Source: Pseudomonas putida
GTDB lineage: Bacteria; Pseudomonadota; Gammaproteobacteria; Pseudomonadales; Pseudomonadaceae
Reading direction: 5' to 3'
DNA length: 64,000 nucleotides
NCBI RefSeq assembly: GCF_028682455.1
Contig: NZ_JANHLD010000003.1
Coordinates: 248,001 to 312,000 of the forward strand
In this document: positions 37,080 through 45,363 of the stretch, one piece after another
Position numbering within the stretch: the first letter of the stretch is position 1
Layout of the letters: each line of letters starts with the position of its first letter
The notes under the pieces: generated by a model
What the model was told of the DNA's origin: nothing
The model's input: only the letters and a program-made list of their open reading frames with translations
The model's database searches: none
Program-made: the position numbers and the translations under genes

Positions 37080-37140
37080 CCTTAACAGCTGGATACATAT
37101 ATCAATAAATCATATTTTTTCATTTGTTTATTCGTTTTTG
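37080..37140 (-). promoter_or_regulatory. AT-rich ssuE upstream region
   Basis: About 60 bases of strongly AT-rich DNA (ATATATCAATAAATCATA...) between 65 and 125 bases upstream of ssuE, in a GC-rich genome. It probably contains the ssu promoter and activator sites (CysB is the known sulfur regulator of ssu genes in Pseudomonas). No exact site is assigned. Confidence 0.5.
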
Positions 37141-37173
37141 AGCTATGCAAGTGTCGCGAACCAAACCCGCGTG

Positions 37174-37198
37174 CAGGAGCGGGGGTTGCCCCGCGATC
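37174..37198. repeat. Single REP element
   Basis: One REP copy (AGGAGCGGGGGTTGCCCCG) upstream of the ssuE promoter region and just past the lsfA terminator. Confidence 0.8.
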
Positions 37199-37204
37199 AA
37201 GCAT

Positions 37205-37228
37205 AAAAAAGGGCCGTCGAAACGGCCC
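37205..37228 (-). terminator. lsfA terminator
   Basis: Stem GGGCCGT / ACGGCCC around a CGAA tetraloop, followed on the minus strand by TTTTTT. It starts 21 bases past the lsfA stop and isolates lsfA from ssuE. Confidence 0.88.
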
Positions 37229-37248
37229 AAATATCCCTGCTATTGGAT

Positions 37249-37887
37249 TCAGCGATTGGGTTGGGGCGTCAAGCGCAGGTACGGCTTGACCGTTCGATAG
37301 CCCTTCGGAAAGCGTTGCTTGATTTCATCTTCGTCCTTGAGCGACGGCACGATCACCACTTCATCACCGTCCTGCCAGTTGGCGGGTGTTGCCACCTTGT
37401 GGTTGTCGGTGAGCTGCAGCGAGTCGATCACCCTGAGGATTTCGTGAAAGTTGCGCCCTGTGCTTGCCGGATAGGTGATAGTCCGGCGGATCTTCTTGTT
37501 CGGGTCGATCACGAACAGGGAGCGCACTGTCAGGGTGTCACTGGCGTTGGGGTGGATCAGGTCGTAGAGGTCCGAGACCTTGCGATCGGCATCGGCCAGG
37601 ATCGGGAAGTTGACCACGGTGTTCTGGGTTTCGTTGATGTCGTCGATCCAGCGGTGGTGGGAATCCACTGGGTCGACCGACAGGGCAATCGCCTTGACGC
37701 CACGCTCGGCGAACTGCTCCTTGAGCTTGGCGGTAAAGCCCAGCTCGGTAGTGCACACCGGGGTGAAGTCGGCAGGATGCGAGAACAGTACGCCCCAGCT
37801 GTTGCCCAGCCATTCATGGAAACGGATCGTGCCGGCGCTGGATTCCTGTTCGAAGTCGGGGGCGATATCGCCGAGTCTGAGGCTCAT
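37249..37887 (-). CDS. lsfA: 1-Cys peroxiredoxin LsfA
   Basis: Reduces peroxides. A 212-residue Prx6-type protein with the peroxidatic C45 in PADFTPVCTTE and no other cysteine, so it is a true 1-Cys enzyme needing an external reductant. LsfA of Pseudomonas is made during sulfur starvation and lies beside ssu genes in several species. It has its own terminator and probably its own promoter, in the AT-rich DNA between the gene and the group II intron. Confidence 0.95.
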   Translation of the reverse strand: MSLRLGDIAPDFEQESSAGTIRFHEWLGNSWGVLFSHPADFTPVCTTELGFTAKLKEQFAERGVKAIALSVDPVDSHHRWIDDINETQNTVVNFPILADADRKVSDLYDLIHPNASDTLTVRSLFVIDPNKKIRRTITYPASTGRNFHEILRVIDSLQLTDNHKVATPANWQDGDEVVIVPSLKDEDEIKQRFPKGYRTVKPYLRLTPQPNR

Positions 37888-37950
37888 GGTGCGGCTCCTT
37901 GGCTGGGTTCGTTATGGGTTCACTGTGCCTGCAACCAATAGAAATTAAAA

Positions 37951-37972
37951 AGAATAAATATCGATTTATTTA
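37951..37972. promoter_or_regulatory. AT-rich palindrome upstream of lsfA
   Basis: Arms AATAAAT (37953-37959) and ATTTATT (37964-37970) around ATCG, about 65-83 bases upstream of the lsfA start. It is probably part of the lsfA promoter or an operator. The regulator is unknown; CysB is a candidate by context only. Confidence 0.45.
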
Positions 37973-37999
37973 TAACCTTTAAATCTATATAGGCGCAGA

Positions 38000-38071
38000 T
38001 CGAGTAGGAGGCGGATTCACACCCGCCGTCCTCTCACACCACCGTGCGTACGGTTCCGTACACGGCGGTTC
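38000..38071 (-). ncRNA. Intron domains V and VI
   Basis: Catalytic domain V hairpin with a GAAC loop and a two-base CG bulge, followed by domain VI with an unpaired C on the 5' side and an unpaired A (38005) on the 3' side. Both folds were worked out by hand. Their integrity argues that splicing is possible. Confidence 0.75.
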
Positions 38072-39452
38072 AGGTTACGCGGCTAAGCCGGTTAATCGTA
38101 TCCAGTATCGAGACCAGCCCGAGCCGGTCCCACAGTTTCTTTGGCAGCGCGTAGTTCATATGTTGCGCTCCCGAATTCCACCATGGACCTCGGCCATTGA
38201 AGGCTGACTTGTTGGCACGCTCCTCGCTCAACCCCAGGCGCATCAAGTTTCTCAGCCTCGTGGGAGGCTGCTTCCATTGACGCCAGATGACGCAGCGGAG
38301 TTTGTGCCTGACCCAACCATCCAGTTCCTCAAGCGGCCGCTTGCTCTGGCTGAGCTTGAAGTAGCTAGCCCAGCCTCTCAGGACGGGGTTGATCCGCTCG
38401 ATGACAGTCGCCATTTTGCGAGCCCGTACGCTGCGCAGCAGCATTCTGAGCCGGTCGCGTAAGCGGTCTAGGCTCATCCTTGCCACGCGCAGCCTTGGCT
38501 GCTGGTGCCAGCTTATCCCATAGCCTAGGTAGTCGCACTTCCACGCCCTTGCCACTTGGCTTTTCTTCCTGTTCACCGTCAGCTTCAGACGTTCTCTCAG
38601 GAAGCGCTCGACGCTGACCAACACCCGTTCGCCGGCCCGGGGACTGCGTACATAGATGTTCGCATCATCGGCATAACGTACGAAGCGATGGCCCCGTCGC
38701 TCCAGCTCGCGGTCGAGTTCGTCGAGCAGGATGTTCGACAGCAACGGCGAAAGCGGGCCGCCTTGCGGCGTCCCCTCCTGCCGTGGGCTGACGACACCGC
38801 CCGACATGATCCCGGCTTCAAGGTAGCGGCGGATAAGCCTGAGTACGCACTTGTCTTTGATCCGACGTTCGATGCAGGCCATGAGGATGTCGTGATTGAC
38901 CCGATCGAAAAACTTCTCCAGATCGAGTTCCACGCACCAGCGGTGTCCCGCTGTCACATGAGCACGAGCCATCTCGATGGCTTGATGCGTACTTCTGCCC
39001 GGACGAAAACCATAGCTGTAGTCCGAGAACAGTGGGTCGAAGATAGGTGTGAGCTGCTGCTGCAGTGCTTGCTGGATCAGGCGATCCACGACGCTGGGGA
39101 TTCCCAGTTGCCGTGTGCCGCCCTGCGGCTTGGGAATTTCAACCGCTCGCACTGCTTGGGGCTGGTATTCACCGGCCAGTAACCTGGCCTTGAGGGTTGG
39201 CCAATACTGTCTCACGTAGCCCGCCAAGTCAGCAACCGTCATGCCATCGGCACCCGGTGCTCCCTTGTTGCTGACCACGCGTTGATACGCACGTCTGAGG
39301 TTGGCCGGTGCAAGCACCCGCTCCATCAGCGTGTCCGGCTCCGCGTTCGTCCACGTCACGGACGCCGTCGATACCTTTGCACTGTCAGGCGTTACCCTCG
39401 GCTTCTGGCCGGAGCTCGGGATGACAGTTTCCGCTGTGGGAAATTTCTGCAT
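38070..39452 (-). CDS. ltrA: Group II intron reverse transcriptase/maturase
   Basis: A 460-residue intron-encoded protein that helps splicing and retrohoming. RT blocks are intact: IPKPQGGTRQLGIP, DPLFSDYSYGFRPGRS, LDLEKFFDRVNHD, GTPQGGPLSPLLSN and the catalytic RYADDANIY. The X/maturase domain follows (INPVLRGWASYFK), and the end is GPWWNSGAQHMNYALPKK. No HNH endonuclease domain is present, so target cutting needs a nick or replication fork. ATG at 39452 is chosen; the frame is open to a GTG at 39590, but that region is intron RNA. No frameshift was seen, so the element may be active. Confidence 0.9.
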   Translation of the reverse strand: MQKFPTAETVIPSSGQKPRVTPDSAKVSTASVTWTNAEPDTLMERVLAPANLRRAYQRVVSNKGAPGADGMTVADLAGYVRQYWPTLKARLLAGEYQPQAVRAVEIPKPQGGTRQLGIPSVVDRLIQQALQQQLTPIFDPLFSDYSYGFRPGRSTHQAIEMARAHVTAGHRWCVELDLEKFFDRVNHDILMACIERRIKDKCVLRLIRRYLEAGIMSGGVVSPRQEGTPQGGPLSPLLSNILLDELDRELERRGHRFVRYADDANIYVRSPRAGERVLVSVERFLRERLKLTVNRKKSQVARAWKCDYLGYGISWHQQPRLRVARMSLDRLRDRLRMLLRSVRARKMATVIERINPVLRGWASYFKLSQSKRPLEELDGWVRHKLRCVIWRQWKQPPTRLRNLMRLGLSEERANKSAFNGRGPWWNSGAQHMNYALPKKLWDRLGLVSILDTINRLSRVT

Positions 39453-39921
39453 TACGGTTACCAACGAGACGGCGACGCCTACTGGCGGCATAACCTGTTC
39501 GGCCCTTGGTGGCGCGGTTAACCGCCACTTACTACGGCTTCGGCTGACTTCTGCACGCTCATCCCGTCGCCTTTCGACGCGCGGTAGCACAATGGCAAAC
39601 GTACAGATCTCCCAGGGTAATTCGCGCGACCTTCCTGCTTATGCCTGTCGGATCTACGTCACAGCGTTCCGTGCAAGTATTGGGCTTTGGCGATTTGTGC
39701 CACCTCACCCCGCTGTGCCGCCTCTATCCGCTTCCTGTTCGTCAGGCCAGCATTTTGCCTCGGGCTTCCTTCAGATTCGCGGTCACCCGCGACACCCTTG
39801 CCTCCGGCTAACACTTCCCCCTTGCCGGGTGTGTAGAGGACTTTCACCTCCAAGTCACCCGCTTGGCCACCACAGCCAAGCGGGTTGCGCTTACGCGCAA
39901 CGCGCCATGCCTGGCGCACAC

Positions 39922-39951
39922 AAAAAAAAGCCTCGCACCAAGGCGAGGCTT
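39922..39951 (-). terminator. Porin gene terminator
   Basis: Stem AAGCCTCGC / GCGAGGCTT (39928-39936 and 39943-39951) around a 6-base loop, then TTTTTT on the minus strand. The intron begins at the base after this T-run. Confidence 0.92.
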
Positions 39952-39967
39952 CTCTTTTCAACCGTAC

Positions 39968-41296
39968 TTACATGAAGCTGTAAGTGTAGTTGAAGATCAG
40001 ACGGGTCTGATCCTGGTCGGCGCTGGCTTCGCTGCTGCCGCCGCGGTACACACCGTGACGCAGGCTGGCGCCCAGGCCCTTGAGGGTACCTTCCTGGATC
40101 ACGTAGTCGATCCGGGCGTCGCGCTCCCACTCGCTGTAGTCGCTACCACCACGGTTGCTACGAATGTCATCACCACGCAGGTAGGAGATCGAGGTCTTCA
40201 GACCAGGAACACCCAGGCGGGCGAAGTCATAGGAGTACTGACCGAAGGTGGTGTTTTCACCGGCACGGGCAAATTGGTTGATCATGCTATCGGTGAACAG
40301 GTAGAAGCTCGAGCCAGCGGCGCCTTCGTTGCGGCCATTGCCGTCAACCACGCTACCCTGGTTCAACCAGACGAAACCACCGTCATCACCGATCTGCTGG
40401 TGACCCAGCAGGAAGGCATGGCCACCCAGGGAGTAGGTGAACATGGCGCTCCAGGTCTTGTTGTCGACCTCGCCAGCGTTCTTGGCATAGCCACCGTTGT
40501 TGTTGAAGGCGTAGCCGGTTTCACCGTTCTTGCCATCGCTGCTGCTGTCGAAGTAGCGGATGTCGGTCTTGAACGACTGGTCTTCAGCGATCGGCAGAAC
40601 GTGTACCAGGCCCAGGAAGTGCTGTTTGTAGAAGTCTTCCAGGTTCGAGTAGTAGTACTGCAGGGTCAGGTCTTTGGTGACCTTCCAGTCGCCACCGGCG
40701 AACTGGAACTTGTTGCTGTCCTGGGAAGCACCGGCGACCGACAGGCCAGTACGGTTGCTCGAGGCACGGCCCATGGCGTGGGTCAGCTGACCCGCGTTGA
40801 GGGTGAGGTTGTCGATTTCCTTGGACTGGATGGTGCCGCCTTCAAAGGTTTGTGGCAGCAGGCGACCATCGTTGGCAACCAGGATCGGCAGGTTAGGCGC
40901 CAGGGCGCTACCGAAGTGAGCTTCGGTCTTGGAGAAGCGCGCCTTGGCGTTGGCACCGAAACGAGCCCACTGGCTCGAGGCCGAACCATCAGTGTCGCTT
41001 GGGAAGAAGCTGCTGTTGTCCGGGTGGTGGCCGCGGCCACCGTCCAGGTGGATACCCCACAATGCTTGTGCATCAACACCAAAACCAACGGTACCTTCGG
41101 TGAAGCCCGAAATGTAGTCGACTTTGAAACCCTGGCCGGATTCACGGTTGTCAGCGCCGCCGTCACGGTTGTCGTTGTTGAAGTACATGGTGCGGGAGCT
41201 GAGCGACAGCTTGCTGTCTTCAACGAAACCGGCGGCACCTGCCTGTTGGGCCAGAACCCCTACGGCCACGGCGATTGCCAAGGTCGACTTGTACAT
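39968..41296 (-). CDS. OprD-family outer membrane porin
   Basis: A 442-residue outer-membrane channel with a signal peptide cleaved after about residue 21 (QQAGA), then GFVEDSKLSLSSRTMYFNND, a typical OprD-family first strand, and an aromatic end NYTYSFM. The substrate is unknown; OprD relatives carry amino acids, organic acids or aromatic compounds. AGGAG lies before the ATG. It is divergent from tauA across a 452-base AT-rich gap and close to the sulfur genes, so a role in sulfonate or amino-acid entry is possible but unproved. Confidence 0.9.
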   Translation of the reverse strand: MYKSTLAIAVAVGVLAQQAGAAGFVEDSKLSLSSRTMYFNNDNRDGGADNRESGQGFKVDYISGFTEGTVGFGVDAQALWGIHLDGGRGHHPDNSSFFPSDTDGSASSQWARFGANAKARFSKTEAHFGSALAPNLPILVANDGRLLPQTFEGGTIQSKEIDNLTLNAGQLTHAMGRASSNRTGLSVAGASQDSNKFQFAGGDWKVTKDLTLQYYYSNLEDFYKQHFLGLVHVLPIAEDQSFKTDIRYFDSSSDGKNGETGYAFNNNGGYAKNAGEVDNKTWSAMFTYSLGGHAFLLGHQQIGDDGGFVWLNQGSVVDGNGRNEGAAGSSFYLFTDSMINQFARAGENTTFGQYSYDFARLGVPGLKTSISYLRGDDIRSNRGGSDYSEWERDARIDYVIQEGTLKGLGASLRHGVYRGGSSEASADQDQTRLIFNYTYSFM

Positions 41297-41748
41297 GTTT
41301 TGCTCCTCTGATTTCTAATTTTTGTGTTTCGCTTACGGCAAGATCTGAAGTCCTGCTCGTTGTCGATTGGCGATTAGCACCAAAGCGTGACCGTCAAGTC
41401 AATCGTAACTATTCATTTCACTACTTTGGTCTAATGCGCCAGCCCATTGGCTCAAGGATAATAACAATCCTATAAATCCAAAAAGCCTTATTTCAGAATT
41501 TTTCAGACTATTCTGGAATATATTCCGAATTTTTCTTGGCCGGTTGTGTCCAGAATTTTTTTAATTCCCAAAAGTTATAACATATGGTCTTTTTAGATCT
41601 ACCTTCCTGAGTGCTGCCCTCCGGCCCCCAACAACCTTAAATCAAATGACTCCTAAGCTAATTCTAAAAAGTTATTTATTTTAACTTTCTTAGATCATTT
41701 AGCCTTTCTTCTCTCGCACCTCCACCACCGCCTGAGAAGGAGTTCACC
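41297..41748. promoter_or_regulatory. Divergent AT-rich control region, porin and tauA
   Basis: A 452-base gap with no reading frame of note, strongly AT-rich from about 41400 on. The porin promoter should be at the left, the tau promoter at the right. Near tauA it contains a nested inverted repeat (separate entry). The rest, 41340-41640, shows AT-rich runs (AATTTTTCAGACTATTCTGG, with TTCAGACTATTCTGGAA partly symmetrical) but no recognised site. Confidence 0.6.
41653..41693. promoter_or_regulatory. Nested inverted repeat upstream of tauA
   Basis: Outer arms CTAAG (41653-41657) and CTTAG (41689-41693) enclose inner arms AAAGTTA (41668-41674) and TAACTTT (41682-41688) with TTTATTT between. It lies 56-96 bases upstream of tauA. 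A very similar run is found upstream of the SfnB genes. It is a candidate binding site for a sulfur regulator such as CysB. Confidence 0.5.
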
Positions 41749-42723
41749 ATGACCCTGCATGCCCCACTGCGCCTGTTTGCTGCCCTGACCCTGGCCGGCG
41801 CCAGCTGGTTGGTTCAGGCGGCCGATCTGACCGTGGCTTACCAGACCACCGTAGACCCGGCGAAAGTCGCCCAGGTCAACGGCGACTACGAAAAAGCCAG
41901 CAAGGCCAGCATCGACTGGCGCAAATTCGACAGCGGGGCCGATGTGATCACCGCCGTGGCCTCCGGCGACGTGCAGATCGGTTATCTCGGCTCCAGCCCA
42001 TTGGCGGCCGCAGCCAGCCGCAAGCTGCCGGTGGAAACCTTCCTGATCGCCACCCAGATCGGCGCGGCCGAAGCCCTGGTGGCCCGCAACGGCGCCAACA
42101 TCAACTCGCCCCAGGACCTGATCGGCAAGAAAATCGCCGTGCCGTTCGTATCGACCGGCCATTACAGCCTGCTGGCTGCGCTCAAGCAGTGGAACATCGA
42201 CCCGTCCAAGGTGCAGATCCTCAACCTGGCGCCACCGGCGATCATCGCAGCCTGGAAGCGCGGCGACATTGATGCCACCTACGTATGGGACCCTGCCCTA
42301 GGTGTCGCCAAGGAGACCGGCAAAGTGCTGATCACCTCTGGCGAACTGGCCCAGAAAGGGGCTCCGACCTTCGACGCGTGGATCGTGCGCAAGGACTTTG
42401 CTGCCAAGTACCCGGACATCGTCAAGGCCTTCGCCACCGTGACCCTGGGCGCCTACGCCGATTACCGCAAGGACCCGCAAGCATGGCTGGCCAACTCGAG
42501 CAACGTCGACAAGCTGGTCAAGCTGTCCGGTGCCAAGGCCGGCGATATCCCGGGCTTGCTGCAAGGCAACGTATACCCACTGGCCGCCGACCAGGTGGCA
42601 GCCCTGGGCGCACCCACCACCCAGGCCATTACCGATACCGCCACCTTCCTCAAGGCGCAGGGCAAGGTCGACGCCGTCCTGCCGGACTACGCGCCCTTTG
42701 TCAGCGCGCGGTTCGTGCAGTAG
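41749..42723 (+). CDS. tauA: Taurine-binding periplasmic protein
   Basis: Substrate-binding protein of the taurine ABC transporter. The 324-residue protein has a signal peptide cleaved after residue 24 and the family start DLTVAYQTTVDPAKVAQ, plus YVWDPALGVAKETGKVL. It is first in tauABCD. Its TAG stop is the first three bases of a REP (TAGGAGCGG). A GAAGGAG ribosome site lies 8 bases before the ATG. Confidence 0.95.
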   Translation: MTLHAPLRLFAALTLAGASWLVQAADLTVAYQTTVDPAKVAQVNGDYEKASKASIDWRKFDSGADVITAVASGDVQIGYLGSSPLAAAASRKLPVETFLIATQIGAAEALVARNGANINSPQDLIGKKIAVPFVSTGHYSLLAALKQWNIDPSKVQILNLAPPAIIAAWKRGDIDATYVWDPALGVAKETGKVLITSGELAQKGAPTFDAWIVRKDFAAKYPDIVKAFATVTLGAYADYRKDPQAWLANSSNVDKLVKLSGAKAGDIPGLLQGNVYPLAADQVAALGAPTTQAITDTATFLKAQGKVDAVLPDYAPFVSARFVQ

Positions 42724-42790
42724 GAGCGGACTTGCCCCGCGATAGCGATCGTTCAGTCACATCGAACCGCGGGGCAAGCCCGCTCCTACG
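42721..42790. repeat. REP element pair between tauA and tauB
   Basis: Two inverted REP copies, 42721-42744 and 42767-42790, filling most of the 105-base tauA-tauB gap. Inside operons such pairs can protect the upstream message; here it would raise TauA relative to TauBC. The TAG of the first copy is the tauA stop codon. Confidence 0.88.
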
Positions 42791-42828
42791 CCACACCACA
42801 CCAAACCACCATTGCCCTGGAGCTTGTC

Positions 42829-43623
42829 ATGGCATTGCTTGAGCTGGAGCGCATCAGCGCACAGTACCCCGGCGCAGCCGTACCGGTGCTGACCGACATC
42901 AACCTGAGCCTCGGGCCCCGGCAATTGCTGGTGGCCCTGGGCCCCTCCGGCAGTGGCAAGACCTCGCTGCTGAACCTGATCGCAGGATTCGTCACGCCCA
43001 GCGCAGGCCGTATCACCCTCGATGGTGCTCCAGTACAAGGTCCCGGTGCCGAACGCGGCGTGGTGTTCCAGGACGATGCCCTGCTGCCCTGGCAGAACGT
43101 ATTGGCCAATGTCGCCTTCGGCCTGGCACTGGCCGGTGTGCCGCGGATCGAGCGCGAACGCAAGGCCCGGGAGATGCTGGCACTGGTTGACCTGAACGAC
43201 TTCGCCGAGCGGCGAGTCTGGCAATTGTCCGGCGGCCAGAAGCAGCGCGTGGGCCTGGCCCGCGCATTGGCCGCCGACCCACGGGTGTTGTTGATGGATG
43301 AGCCGTTCGGCGCGCTGGATGCCTTTACTCGTGAACAGATGCAGGAGCTGCTGCTACAGGTGTGGCAACGCACGGCCAAGCCGGTTTTCCTGATCACCCA
43401 CGACATTGAAGAGGCGGTGTTCCTGGCTACCGACCTGATCCTCCTGGCGCCCAATCCCGGGCAGATCGTCGAGCGCCTGCAGCTGGACTTCGGCCAGCGT
43501 TATGCCGCCGGCGAGTCCGCCCGGTCGATCAAGTCCGATCCACGCTTTATCGAAACCCGCGAGCACGTATTGGCCCGGGTCTTTTCCCAACGCAGCGCCG
43601 CCGTGCGGCAGGAGTTCGCATGA
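42829..43623 (+). CDS. tauB: Taurine ABC transporter ATPase
   Basis: A 264-residue ABC ATPase with Walker A GPSGSGKTS, signature LSGGQKQR, Walker B LLMDEPFGALD and ITHDIEEAVFLA. It powers taurine uptake with TauAC. It overlaps tauC by 4 bases (ATGA). Confidence 0.95.
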   Translation: MALLELERISAQYPGAAVPVLTDINLSLGPRQLLVALGPSGSGKTSLLNLIAGFVTPSAGRITLDGAPVQGPGAERGVVFQDDALLPWQNVLANVAFGLALAGVPRIERERKAREMLALVDLNDFAERRVWQLSGGQKQRVGLARALAADPRVLLMDEPFGALDAFTREQMQELLLQVWQRTAKPVFLITHDIEEAVFLATDLILLAPNPGQIVERLQLDFGQRYAAGESARSIKSDPRFIETREHVLARVFSQRSAAVRQEFA

Positions 43624-44453
43624 ACAGCCTGGAAGTGCTCGCACCTCATCACCACGCACCGAGCCCGATCAAAGCCCAGCCACGGCGCTTGAGTACCCGC
43701 TGGATCAGCGGCATCACCCTGGCCAGCCTGCTGCTGCTGTGGTGGGCGGTGACCGCCGCCGAATGGATCGAACCGCTGTTCCTGCCATCTCCCGGCGCGG
43801 TGCTGGCCAAGGCCTGGCTGCTGCTGACCCAAGGCTACATGGAGTCCACCCTCTGGCAGCACCTGGGCGCAAGTCTGGGGCGCATCGGCCTGGCCCTGGG
43901 TGCCGCCATTGTCACCGCGATCCCGATTGGCATCGCCATCGGCCACAACCGGATTGCCCGCGGCATCCTCGACCCCTTGATCGAGTTCTACCGCCCGATT
44001 CCACCACTGGCCTACCTGCCCTTGATCGTGATCTGGTGCGGTATCGGCGAGCTGTCGAAAGTGCTGCTTATATACCTCGCCATCTTTGCTCCCATCGCCA
44101 TTGCCACGGCCACCGGCGTGCGCACGGTCGACCCGAGCAAGCTGCGCGCAGCGCAGTCGTTGGGCGCCTCGCGGGCGCAGCTGGTTCGCCATGTGATCCT
44201 GCCCAGCGCCCTGCCCGACATCCTCACCGGGGTGCGCATCGGCCTGGGTGTGGGCTGGTCGACCCTGGTTGCCGCCGAGCTGATCGCCGCCACCAGCGGC
44301 CTGGGCTTCATGGTCCAGTCGGCGGCGCAGTTCCTGGTGACCGACGTGGTGGTGCTGGGCATCCTGGTGATCGCGCTGATCGCCTTCGCCCTGGAAATGA
44401 GCCTGCGGGCCCTGCAACGCAAACTGGTGCCCTGGCATGGCCAGAGTCATTGA
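43620..44453 (+). CDS. tauC: Taurine ABC transporter permease
   Basis: A 277-residue inner-membrane permease with about six membrane segments and the EAA-like loop AQSLGASRAQLVRHVILPSALP. It is of the SsuC/TauC type; assignment to taurine comes from the tauABCD context. Confidence 0.94.
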   Translation: MNSLEVLAPHHHAPSPIKAQPRRLSTRWISGITLASLLLLWWAVTAAEWIEPLFLPSPGAVLAKAWLLLTQGYMESTLWQHLGASLGRIGLALGAAIVTAIPIGIAIGHNRIARGILDPLIEFYRPIPPLAYLPLIVIWCGIGELSKVLLIYLAIFAPIAIATATGVRTVDPSKLRAAQSLGASRAQLVRHVILPSALPDILTGVRIGLGVGWSTLVAAELIAATSGLGFMVQSAAQFLVTDVVVLGILVIALIAFALEMSLRALQRKLVPWHGQSH

Positions 44454-44472
44454 AGACCAATCGAGAACCCAC

Positions 44473-45306
44473 ATGAGCCTGACCATTATCCCGCTCAGCC
44501 CTGCCCTCGGCGCCCAGATCAGCGGTATCGACCTGAGCCGCCCGATCAGCGGCGAACAGCGTGACGCCATCGAGCACGCCCTGCTCACCCATCAAGTGCT
44601 GTTCTTTCGTGACCAGCCGATCAACCCACGGCAGCAGGCGGAATTCGCCGCGCACTTTGGCGACCTGCATATTCACCCGATCTACCCCAACGTGCCGGAA
44701 ACCCCGCAGGTGCTGGTCCTCGACACCGCGGTAACCGATGTGCGCGACAACGCCGTGTGGCACACCGACGTGACCTTCCTGCCGACTCCGGCACTGGGCG
44801 CCGTGCTCGCCGCCAAGCAACTGCCGGCCTACGGTGGCGACACTTTGTGGGCCAGTGGCATTGCGGCATTCGAAGCATTGTCCGGACCTTTGCAACAGCT
44901 GCTGGACGGCCTGACGGCGACCCACGACTTCACCAAGTCCTTCCCACTCGAGCGCTTTGGCAGCACGCCTGAAGACCTGGCCCGCTGGGAAGCGGCGCGG
45001 CACAACAACCCTGCGCTGTCGCACCCGGTGATTCGCACGCACCCGGTCAGCGGGCGCAAGTCGCTGTTCGTCAATGAAGGCTTCACCACGCGGATCAATG
45101 AATTGAGCGAGGCAGAAAGCGAAGCGATTCTCAAGCTGCTGTTCGCTCACGCCACCCGCCCGGAGTTCACCATTCGCTGGCGCTGGCAGGAAAACGACGT
45201 GGCGTTCTGGGACAACCGCGTGACGCAGCACTACGCGGTGGACGACTATCGACCGCAGCGGCGGGTGATGCACCGGGCGACGATTCTGGGCGATGCCCCC
45301 TTCTGA
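44473..45306 (+). CDS. tauD: Taurine dioxygenase
   Basis: Fe(II)/2-oxoglutarate enzyme that splits taurine to sulfite and aminoacetaldehyde. The 277-residue protein has the iron ligands H97 and D99 (VWHTDVTF) and the distal His in NRVTQHYAVDDY, followed by the 2-oxoglutarate-binding Arg (RRVMHR). The start ATG at 44473 is preferred to 44437, which overlaps tauC and gives an atypical extension. Confidence 0.96.
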   Translation: MSLTIIPLSPALGAQISGIDLSRPISGEQRDAIEHALLTHQVLFFRDQPINPRQQAEFAAHFGDLHIHPIYPNVPETPQVLVLDTAVTDVRDNAVWHTDVTFLPTPALGAVLAAKQLPAYGGDTLWASGIAAFEALSGPLQQLLDGLTATHDFTKSFPLERFGSTPEDLARWEAARHNNPALSHPVIRTHPVSGRKSLFVNEGFTTRINELSEAESEAILKLLFAHATRPEFTIRWRWQENDVAFWDNRVTQHYAVDDYRPQRRVMHRATILGDAPF

Positions 45307-45309
45307 CAC

Positions 45310-45358
45310 CATCGCGAGGCCCCCCCACTCCCACAGGAGCGGGCTTGCCCCGCGATTG
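45310..45358. repeat. REP element pair between tauD and betT
   Basis: A degenerate copy (45311-45333) and a good copy (45334-45358, CAGGAGCGGGCTTGCCCCG) between the convergent tauD and betT, in a 57-base gap that holds no other terminator. Confidence 0.82.
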
Positions 45359-45363
45359 CTGTA

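Larger units (their letters stand above)
37999..39921 (-). mobile_element. Group II intron with reverse transcriptase
   Basis: A self-splicing retroelement of about 1,923 bases on the minus strand. The 5' end reads GTGTGCGCC at 39921 (GTGCG at 39919 is the alternative) directly after the T-run of the porin terminator. The 3' end carries a domain V hairpin (about 38037-38071, ACCGCCGTG with CACGGTGGT and a CG bulge) and domain VI (about 37999-38036) with GGCGG/CCGCC and a bulged A at 38005 as branch point, 6 bases before the terminal AT. The internal RNA region 39453-39900 contains the usual group II segment GGAGGTGAAAGTCC. Insertion after a terminator is the hallmark of class IIC introns; the class was not proved from the RT. 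Confidence 0.9.

Noticed and set aside
37205..37228. Possible small-RNA end upstream of ssuE
   Set aside because: The hairpin and T-run are fully explained as the lsfA terminator.
39659..39961. 100-codon frame at the 5' end of the intron
   Set aside because: It runs through the structured intron RNA (GGAGGTGAAAGTCC region); such frames are often misannotated as small proteins.
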